Assembly (NCBI RefSeq): GCF_014648415.1
Contig: NZ_BMRB01000002.1
Span: forward strand, 703,260-767,259
Reading direction: 5' to 3'
From: Actinokineospora fastidiosa
GTDB lineage: Bacteria; Actinomycetota; Actinomycetes; Mycobacteriales; Pseudonocardiaceae
DNA: 64,000 nucleotides
Position numbers and translations under genes: made by a program. Below, one piece after another: positions 58,413-64,000 of this stretch (positions within the stretch are counted from its first letter, which is position 1; the number at the start of each line of letters is the position of its first letter). A model generated the notes under the pieces. The model had not been told where the DNA came from. It searched no databases and saw nothing but the letters and a program-made list of their open reading frames with translations.

Positions 58413-58961
58413 TCACGGACCGTCCGGGGCGTCGGGGCCCGCTGGGCCGCCGCCTCGGTGGACGCCGCCGGGCGGCTTCATCTCGGCGACGTCCACGACC
58501 GACTCCGCCGTGGCGGTGTCGCCCTCCAGCACCGCCACGATCATCGCCTTGTCCCCCACCTCCGCTGACTGCACGATCGTGTCGCCCGTGATGACATACG
58601 TGCGGGTGAAGCCGTCCTCACTGCGGGCTGTCACCGCGTCGTCCGTGATTTCCAGGATTTCACCGGTTTGAGTGAGCTGGGTGTAGTACTCCCCGTCATC
58701 GTTCTTCATCACCGTCTCGCCATGAAGGGCGGCAACGTCGCCCATCGGGCCTGCCATGCGGATCATCGGGCCGCCGCCGCGGCCGTCGTGTTCGCCCGCG
58801 GCCGTGCTGGCGGCCCAGACGGCGGCGCCACCGGCGGCCGCGATGCCGACGGCGACCGCGGCGGCGACGGCGGTCTTGCGCCAGTTCCAGCGGCGCGGCT
58901 CCTCGGGGGCCGCGCCCCAGGTGGGTTCCACGGGCTGCGGGTCAGCGGGGGTCTCGGTCAA
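58413..58961 (-). CDS. Membrane-anchored secreted protein (DUF5666-like)
   Basis: 182 residues: a Pro/Glu-rich cytoplasmic N-terminus, one membrane helix (TAVAAAVAVGIAAAGGAAVW) and an outer beta domain with GETVMKNDDGEYYTQLTQTGEILEI and YVITGDTIVQSAEVGDKAMIVAVLEGD, resembling DUF5666 repeats. The start is a rare TTG at 58961, supported by GAGGAGG six bases before it; no ATG or GTG fits. The upstream region shared with the response regulator has four GCACAG-type hexamers at 11-bp spacing facing this gene. Confidence 0.75.
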   Translation of the reverse strand: MTETPADPQPVEPTWGAAPEEPRRWNWRKTAVAAAVAVGIAAAGGAAVWAASTAAGEHDGRGGGPMIRMAGPMGDVAALHGETVMKNDDGEYYTQLTQTGEILEITDDAVTARSEDGFTRTYVITGDTIVQSAEVGDKAMIVAVLEGDTATAESVVDVAEMKPPGGVHRGGGPAGPDAPDGP

Positions 58962-59009
58962 CGCGTCCTCCTCAGACGGAACTGTCGACACCCACCGTCG
59001 CCGCGGACC

Positions 59010-59048
59010 CTGTGCGCCGCCTGTGCAAGCGGTGGGCGGACTCTGTGC
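59010..59048 (-). promoter_or_regulatory. Phased hexamer repeats, candidate response-regulator site 1
   Basis: Read on the minus strand: GCACAG (59048-59043), GCCCAC (59037-59032), GCACAG (59026-59021) and GCACAG (59015-59010), each separated by 5 bases, giving an 11-bp period. This is the form of OmpR-family sites. CTGTGCGCACAG at 59043-59054 is also a perfect palindrome. Sites of the same type precede the GT39 and GT2 genes. Confidence 0.65.
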
Positions 59049-59079
59049 GCACAGGTGTTCCACAGGATCGCCCCCGACC

Positions 59080-59808
59080 ATGGACGCCATGAGACGCCCC
59101 GAGCTGCGCAGGCCCGACGGGGCGCCCGTGCGGGTGCTCGTCGTCGACGACGAGCCGACGCTGGCCGAACTCGTCACGATCGCGCTGCGGTACGAGGGCT
59201 GGGAGGTGCGCAGCGCCGGTGACGGCGGCAGCGCCGTGCGGGCCGCCCGCGAGTTCCGGCCGGACGTGGTCGTCCTGGACGTGATGCTGCCCGACCTCGA
59301 CGGCACGGAGGTGCTGCGCCGCGTGCGCGCCGAGGCCGCCGAGATGCCGGTGCTGTTCCTCACCGCCAAGGACGCCGTAGAGGACCGCATCACCGGCCTG
59401 GCCGCGGGCGGCGACGACTACGTGACCAAGCCGTTCAGCGTCGAGGAGCTGGTCCTGCGGCTGCGCGCCCTGCTGCGCCGCTCCGGCATCGCCGAGGCGG
59501 GCGGGCGCAGGCTGCTGGCCGTCGGCGACCTCACCCTGGACGAGGACACCCGCGAGGTCCGCCGCGGCGACGTCGAGATCACGCTCACCGCGACCGAGTT
59601 CGAGCTGCTGCGCTACCTCATGCGCAACCCGCGCCGCGTGCTGAGCAAGGCGCAGATCCTCGACCGGGTGTGGCACTACGACTTCGGCGGCCAGGCCAAC
59701 ATCGTCGAGCTCTACATCTCCTACCTGCGCAAGAAGATCGACGCGGGCCGGTCGCCCATGATCCACACGATGCGCGGGGCCGGGTATGTCCTCAAGCCCG
59801 CGGGTTAG
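59080..59808 (+). CDS. OmpR-family response regulator
   Basis: 242 residues. The receiver domain has acidic pocket Asp23/Asp24, phosphorylation site Asp67 (VVVLDVMLPD) and Lys117 (TKPF); the C-terminus is a winged helix with LTATEFELLRYLMRNPRRVLS and IVELYISYLRKKID. ATG 59080 or 59089 is the start. The kinase gene overlaps by 23 bases. Hexamer repeats upstream and before the two glycosyltransferase genes suggest a compact regulon. Confidence 0.93.
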   Translation: MDAMRRPELRRPDGAPVRVLVVDDEPTLAELVTIALRYEGWEVRSAGDGGSAVRAAREFRPDVVVLDVMLPDLDGTEVLRRVRAEAAEMPVLFLTAKDAVEDRITGLAAGGDDYVTKPFSVEELVLRLRALLRRSGIAEAGGRRLLAVGDLTLDEDTREVRRGDVEITLTATEFELLRYLMRNPRRVLSKAQILDRVWHYDFGGQANIVELYISYLRKKIDAGRSPMIHTMRGAGYVLKPAG

Positions 59809-61186
59809 CTCGCTGCGCGCCCGGCTCATCGCCGAGCAGACGGTCCTGCTGGCGATGGTGTGCCTGGTCATCGGCGTGACGGTCATGGTCGCCCTGCAGG
59901 CGTTCCTGCTCAACCGCCTCGACGACGACCTCATGGCGGCCAGCGCCCGCGCCGTGGCGCAGCCCGGCCCGCCCCGGCCCGCGCCGCCCGGCCAGGAGAC
60001 CGGCACGATCGACGCGGTCATCGTCGACGGCGACCGGCTGCTCGCCCAGGTCCAGACGCCCTCCGGCGAGCGCCGCGCGCTCACCGACCTCGCGCCGCTG
60101 CACACGCTGCCCGCCGACGGCGTGATCCGCGAGCGCGACCTCGGCGGCCTGGGCACCTACCGGGTGGTGGCAGTGCGGATCGATCCCCGCACGGTGGTCG
60201 TCACCGGCCTGCCGCTGACCGACGTGCACGACACCCTGTGGACGGTCGGGCTCGTGCTCGGCGGCGTGTCGCTCATCGGCCTGACGGTCGCGGGCGTGGC
60301 GGGCGCGCTGCTCGTCCGCCGCGCCCTCACCCCGCTCGACCGGATGGCCGCGACCGCCCGGCGCGTCGCCGAGCTGCCGCTGCACGAGGGCGAGGTGGCC
60401 CTGCCCGACCGCGTCCCGGCCGGGGACACCGACCCGCGCACCGAGGTCGGCCAGGTCGGCGCGGCCCTCAACCGCATGCTCGACCACGTCGGCGACGCCC
60501 TCGCTGCCCGGCACGAGAGCGAGACGCGGGTGCGCCAGTTCGTCGCCGACGCCAGCCACGAGCTGCGCACGCCGCTCGCGGCCATCCGCGGCTACACCGA
60601 GCTGGCCCGCCGCGACGACGGCCTCCCCGGCGACGTCGCGCACGCGCTGGCCCGCGTCGACTCCGAGTCCGGGCGGATGACCGCGCTGGTGGAGGACCTG
60701 CTGCTGCTGGCCAGGCTGGACTCCGGCCGTCCGCTGCTGCGCGAGCCCGTCGACCTGTCCGCGCTGGTGGTCACCGCGGTCGGCGACGCCCAGGTCTCCG
60801 GTCCTGACCACCGCTGGCGCCTCGACCTGCCCGCCGAGCCGGTCACCGCGACCGGCGACGCCGCGCGCCTGCACCAGGTCGTGGCCAACCTGCTGGTGAA
60901 CGGCAGCACCCACACCCCGCCGGGCACCACCGTCACGACCGCGCTGTCCACTCGCGGCGGGACCGTCACGCTCACGGTCACCGACGACGGCCCCGGCATC
61001 CCCGCCGACCTGCTGCCGACCGTCTTCGAGCGGTTCGCGCGCGGCGACACGTCGCGGTCCCGCGCGGCGGGCAGCACCGGCCTGGGGCTGGCGATCGTGG
61101 CCGCGGTCGTCGCCGCGCACGGCGGCGGCGTGAGCGTGGAGAGCAGGCCGGGGCGGACGCGGTTCGCCATCCGGCTCCACAGGTAG
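59786..61186 (+). CDS. Sensor histidine kinase
   Basis: 466 residues, TcrY/PrrB-like layout: first membrane helix near 17-40, an outer sensor region of about 110 residues, second helix near 150-175, HAMP, the phospho-acceptor His258 in DASHELRTPL, and an ATPase domain with DDGPGIP and STGLGLAIV. It should phosphorylate the response regulator encoded just before. ATG 59786 overlaps that gene. Signal unknown. Confidence 0.93.
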   Translation: MSSSPRVSSLRARLIAEQTVLLAMVCLVIGVTVMVALQAFLLNRLDDDLMAASARAVAQPGPPRPAPPGQETGTIDAVIVDGDRLLAQVQTPSGERRALTDLAPLHTLPADGVIRERDLGGLGTYRVVAVRIDPRTVVVTGLPLTDVHDTLWTVGLVLGGVSLIGLTVAGVAGALLVRRALTPLDRMAATARRVAELPLHEGEVALPDRVPAGDTDPRTEVGQVGAALNRMLDHVGDALAARHESETRVRQFVADASHELRTPLAAIRGYTELARRDDGLPGDVAHALARVDSESGRMTALVEDLLLLARLDSGRPLLREPVDLSALVVTAVGDAQVSGPDHRWRLDLPAEPVTATGDAARLHQVVANLLVNGSTHTPPGTTVTTALSTRGGTVTLTVTDDGPGIPADLLPTVFERFARGDTSRSRAAGSTGLGLAIVAAVVAAHGGGVSVESRPGRTRFAIRLHR

Positions 61187-61187
61187 C

Positions 61188-61204
61188 GCACAGCCAGCGC
61201 ACAA
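61188..61204 (+). promoter_or_regulatory. Phased hexamer repeats, site 2 (before GT39)
   Basis: GCACAG at 61188 and GCACAA at 61199, 11 bases apart, with the last base 33 bases before the GT39 ATG. Same form as sites 1 and 3. Confidence 0.6.
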
Positions 61205-61237
61205 GATCGACCCAGCGCCCGGCCCGACGGTGGCCGT

Positions 61238-62989
61238 ATGACGCTGGTCGCCGCACGCACGAGGCCGCACTGGCCCCTCATCGGACTCCTCGCGGCGACG
61301 GCCGCGCTGTACCTGGTCGGCCTGGACGAGTCGGGCTGGGCGAACGCCTACTACTCGGCCGCCGCCCAGGCGGGCGCCGAGAGCTGGTGGGCGCTGTTCT
61401 TCGGCGCGACGGACGCCGCGGGCGGGATCACGGTGGACAAGACGCCCGCCGCCGTCTGGGTCATGGGCCTGTCGGTGCGGCTGTTCGGGCTGAGCGGCTG
61501 GAGCGTCCTGCTGCCGCAGGCGCTGGCCGGGGTCGCGTCGGTCTGGCTGCTGTACGCGACCGTCCGGCGCTGGTCCGGCCCCGCAGCGGGGCTCATCGCG
61601 GGCGCCGCGCTGGCCGTCACCCCGGTGGCGGCGCTGATGTTCCGGTTCAACAACCCGGACGCGCTGCTCGTCCTGCTGCTCATCGCCGCCGCCTACGCCA
61701 CGGTCCGGGCGGTTGAGGGCGGGAGCGCGCGGTGGCTCGCGCTGGCGGGTGTCGCCGTGGGCCTCGGGTTCCTCACGAAGATGCTGCAGGCGTTCCTGGT
61801 CCTGCCCGGTCTCGGCCTCGCCTACCTGGTCGCCGCGCCGGTGCGCCTGCGGCGGCGCGTCCGGGACCTGGCGATCGCCCTCGGCGCGGTGGTCGCGGCG
61901 GGCGGCTGGTGGGTCGCGGTGGTGGAGCTGATCCCCTCGGGCAGCAGGCCCCACATCGGCGGGTCGCAGACCGACAGCGTCCTCGAACTCACCCTCGGCT
62001 ACAACGGGATCGGGCGGCTCAACGGCGACGAGGTCGGCAGTGTCGGCGGCGGCGCTGGCTGGGGCAGCCCGGGCTGGGCGCGGCTGCTGGGCTGGGAGAT
62101 GGGCCAGGACATCGCGTGGCTGCTGCCCGCCGCGCTCATCGCCCTCGGCGCGGGCCTGTGGTTCACCCGCTCCGCGCCGCGCACGGACCGCACGCGGGCG
62201 GCGCTGCTGATCTGGGGCGGCTGGCTCGTCGTCACCGGCCTGGTCTTCACCTACATGCAGGGCATCGTCCATAGTTACTACGCGGTCGCGCTCGCGCCCG
62301 CCATCGGCGCGCTGATCGGGATCGCGGCGACGGCGGCGTGGCGCGGCCGCAACGCCCCGCTGCTCGCCACCGGCGTGGTCGTCTGCGCGGTCCAGGCGTG
62401 GGTCCTGCTCGACGGCGAGTGGCTGCCGTGGCTGCGTCCCGCCGTCGCGGTCCTGGCGGCGGCGGCCGTCGTGCTGATCGCCGTCGGGGCCAGGACGACC
62501 GCGGCCGCGGGACTCGCGCTCACCGCCGCGTTCCTCGCCCCTGCGCTGTATTCCGTCGCCACGGCCGCGGTGCCGCACCAGGGCGCGATCCCCACCGTGG
62601 GGCCGCGCTCGGGCGGGATGATGGTCGGCGGCGGGCTCCTGAGCGCGCCGACGCCGGAGCCCGAGCTGGCCGCGGTGCTGGCCGCCGACGCCGACCGCTA
62701 CACCTGGGCAGCCGCCGCGCTCGGCTCCAACAACGCCGCCGGGTACCAGCTGGCCGCGGGAGCACCCGTGCTCGCCCTGGGCGGGTTCAACGGCACCGAT
62801 CCCGCACCGACCCTCGCCGAGTTCCAGGACCTGGTGCGGCGCAAGGAGATCCACTACTACATCGAGAGCACCATGATGCGCGGCGACACCGGCAGCGACG
62901 AGGCGCACCGCATCGCCGAGTGGGTGGAGGCCACCTTCACCCCCACCATCATCGGCGGGGTCGCCGTCTACGACCTCACGGCCCGATGA
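61238..62989 (+). CDS. GT39-family membrane glycosyltransferase (ArnT/PMT-like)
   Basis: 583 residues with about eleven membrane segments. GLDESGWANAYYSAAAQAG carries the Asp30/Glu31 pair of GT-C enzymes in the first outer loop, followed by FGATDAAGGITVDKTPAAVWVMGL, the hallmark of actinobacterial GT39 proteins; the C-terminal outer domain has LGSNNAAGYQL. It transfers a sugar from a polyprenyl-phosphate donor on the outer membrane face. The following GT2-GtrA gene may supply or flip that donor. Confidence 0.88.
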   Translation: MTLVAARTRPHWPLIGLLAATAALYLVGLDESGWANAYYSAAAQAGAESWWALFFGATDAAGGITVDKTPAAVWVMGLSVRLFGLSGWSVLLPQALAGVASVWLLYATVRRWSGPAAGLIAGAALAVTPVAALMFRFNNPDALLVLLLIAAAYATVRAVEGGSARWLALAGVAVGLGFLTKMLQAFLVLPGLGLAYLVAAPVRLRRRVRDLAIALGAVVAAGGWWVAVVELIPSGSRPHIGGSQTDSVLELTLGYNGIGRLNGDEVGSVGGGAGWGSPGWARLLGWEMGQDIAWLLPAALIALGAGLWFTRSAPRTDRTRAALLIWGGWLVVTGLVFTYMQGIVHSYYAVALAPAIGALIGIAATAAWRGRNAPLLATGVVVCAVQAWVLLDGEWLPWLRPAVAVLAAAAVVLIAVGARTTAAAGLALTAAFLAPALYSVATAAVPHQGAIPTVGPRSGGMMVGGGLLSAPTPEPELAAVLAADADRYTWAAAALGSNNAAGYQLAAGAPVLALGGFNGTDPAPTLAEFQDLVRRKEIHYYIESTMMRGDTGSDEAHRIAEWVEATFTPTIIGGVAVYDLTAR

Positions 62990-62992
62990 GCC

Positions 62993-63020
62993 GCACAGGA
63001 TCCGCACAGGCCGGGCACAC
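62993..63020 (+). promoter_or_regulatory. Phased hexamer repeats, site 3 (before GT2)
   Basis: GCACAG at 62993, GCACAG at 63004 and GCACAC at 63015, each 11 bases apart; the last base is 34 bases before the GT2 ATG, nearly the same distance as at site 2. Confidence 0.65.
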
Positions 63021-63054
63021 CGGAGGCCCAGCCGAGCGCCCGATCGTCGGGGAC

Positions 63055-64000
63055 ATGACCGCCACGATGCCCGCGCGCCCGCCCGTCCGCACGACCGGCC
63101 CCGCCCCGGTGCTCGACGTCGTCGTCCCCGTGCACAACGAGGAAGCGGACCTGGAACGGTGCGTCCGCGGGCTGCACGACCACCTGCGCGACCACTTCCC
63201 CTACACCTTCCGCGTCACCATCGCCGACAACGCCAGCACCGACGGCACCGCCGCCATCGCGCGGGCACTGGCCGACGAACTCCCCGGCGTCACCGCCGTC
63301 CGCCTCGACGAGAAGGGCCGGGGGCGCGCGCTGCACACCGCCTGGCTGGCCTCGGACGCGGCGGTGCTGGCCTACATGGACGTCGACCTGTCCACCGACC
63401 TCGCCGCGCTCTCCCCGCTCGTCGCGCCGCTGATCTCCGGGCACTCCGACATCGCCATCGGCAGCAGGCTCGCGCGCGGCGCGCGGGTGGTGCGGGGTCC
63501 CAAGCGGGAGCTCATCTCCCGGGCGTACAACCTGATCCTGCGCGGCACGCTCGCCGCGCGGTTCAGCGACGCGCAGTGCGGGTTCAAGGCGATCCGCGCC
63601 GACGTGGCCGCCGCGCTGCTGCCGCACGTCGCCGACCCGGGCTGGTTCTTCGACACCGAGTTGCTGGTGCTCGCCCAGCGCTCCGGGCTGCGCATCCACG
63701 AGGTGCCGGTGGACTGGATCGATGACCCGGACAGCCGGGTCGACATCCTGGCCACCGCGCTGGCCGACCTGCGCGGCATCGCCCGGCTCGGCCGCGGCCT
63801 GCTCACCGGCAGGCTCCCGGTCGCCCGCCTGCGGGCCCAGTGGGCGCGCGGCGCGATCGGCGGCGACCCGCCCGGCGTGCCGAGGGGACTGCTCCGGCAG
63901 GTCGTCCGGTTCGCCACGGTCGGAACGCTCAGCACCCTGGCCTACCTCCTGCTGTACGTGCTGCTGCGCGGCGGGCTCGGGGCGCAGGCTGCCAACCTCG
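63055..64000 (+). CDS. GT2 glycosyltransferase fused to a GtrA domain (cut by window end)
   Basis: The reading frame is open from ATG 63055 to the end of the window (315 codons seen). The N-terminal 230 residues are a dolichol-phosphate-sugar-synthase-like GT2: VVVPVHNEEADLERC, DNASTDGTAAIA, DXD motif at Asp109-Asp111 (AYMDVDLSTD) and DAQCGFKAIRAD. From about residue 278 a membrane part begins, RQVVRFATVGTLSTLAYLLL, the start of a GtrA flippase-like domain. The fused protein would make polyprenyl-phosphate sugar and help flip it for the GT39 enzyme upstream. Preceded by three phased GCACAG-type hexamers. Confidence 0.88.
   Translation, partial: MTATMPARPPVRTTGPAPVLDVVVPVHNEEADLERCVRGLHDHLRDHFPYTFRVTIADNASTDGTAAIARALADELPGVTAVRLDEKGRGRALHTAWLASDAAVLAYMDVDLSTDLAALSPLVAPLISGHSDIAIGSRLARGARVVRGPKRELISRAYNLILRGTLAARFSDAQCGFKAIRADVAAALLPHVADPGWFFDTELLVLAQRSGLRIHEVPVDWIDDPDSRVDILATALADLRGIARLGRGLLTGRLPVARLRAQWARGAIGGDPPGVPRGLLRQVVRFATVGTLSTLAYLLLYVLLRGGLGAQAANL

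Noticed and set aside
59048-59063. Second LexA box before the response regulator
   Set aside because: It shares CGCACAGGTGTTC with the alkB box but ends GTTCCA and the other half does not fit; the phased GCACAG repeats explain this region better.
1-64000. tRNA or rRNA genes, riboswitches, integrase or prophage genes
   Set aside because: None of the usual conserved sequences were seen in the intergenic stretches; a covariance-model scan would be needed to exclude small RNAs fully.

Overview
The window is 64 kb of very GC-rich DNA with strong third-position G/C bias, frequent GTG starts, many GTGA/ATGA stop-start overlaps and apparently leaderless GTG genes. Together with the gene content (PknB-like kinase, SecD-SecF fusion, ImmA/XRE cluster with a MAB_1171c-type membrane protein and MpaB-family oxygenases, DUF5709-like protein, FadD-linked Liv-type importers) this points to an actinomycete, most likely of the Pseudonocardiaceae; the family call is inference. 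No rRNA, tRNA, CRISPR array, prophage or transposase gene was seen.

Layout. 1-6.1 kb: end of a Liv-type ABC importer operon (livF', livG, an embedded long-chain acyl-CoA synthetase, livH, livM, binding lipoprotein). 6.1-10.7 kb: MerR regulator, methyltransferase, GNAT, spermidine-synthase-like protein, PucR regulator and a secreted cutinase/PET-hydrolase-type polyesterase. 10.8-14.2 kb: a very large LuxR-type ATPase regulator with a repetitive His/Pro/Thr/Gln insert. 14.8-23.8 kb: a second acyl-CoA-synthetase/SDR/TetR unit divergent from a second Liv-type importer (livGF, then a 520-bp compound inverted repeat, then livHM and binding protein) plus another TetR. 23.8-31.7 kb: GT87 membrane glycosyltransferase, small unknown protein, cytochrome P450, repeat-rich spacer, solitary C5-cytosine methyltransferase, molybdenum hydroxylase of the isoquinoline-oxidoreductase type. 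31.8-40.4 kb: Ser/Thr kinase, DUF2306 protein, SecDF, Pro-rich membrane protein, diguanylate cyclase, MFS exporter. 40.4-46.2 kb: XRE regulator, ImmA/IrrE protease, micro-ORFs, MAB_1171c-type membrane protein, MpaB-family oxygenase, pirin, and a second MpaB/Lcp-like oxygenase. 46.6-52.2 kb: a leftward run with NAD-epimerase/DUF2867, AhpD-like, FAD N-monooxygenase-like and several unknown proteins. 52.2-58.4 kb: acidic DUF5709-like protein, beta-phosphoglucomutase plus GH65 phosphorylase, two small paralogues, AlkB and a winged-helix protein. 58.4-64 kb: membrane-anchored protein, OmpR-type two-component system, GT39 glycosyltransferase and a GT2-GtrA fusion cut by the window end.

How the genes may work together. 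Both Liv importers are tied to acyl-CoA synthetases, suggesting uptake and CoA activation of carboxylic acids rather than amino acids. A 33-bp motif (28/33 identical) occurs upstream of the LuxR ATPase and of the second acyl-CoA-synthetase operon. The two-component system appears to own a local regulon: GCACAG-type hexamers repeated at exact 11-bp spacing lie in front of the anchored protein/response regulator, the GT39 gene and the GT2 gene. The alkB promoter carries a LexA-like box. These regulatory links, the compound inverted repeat, the repeat-bearing LuxR protein, the PETase-like enzyme and the XRE-ImmA-MpaB operon are the most interesting contents.
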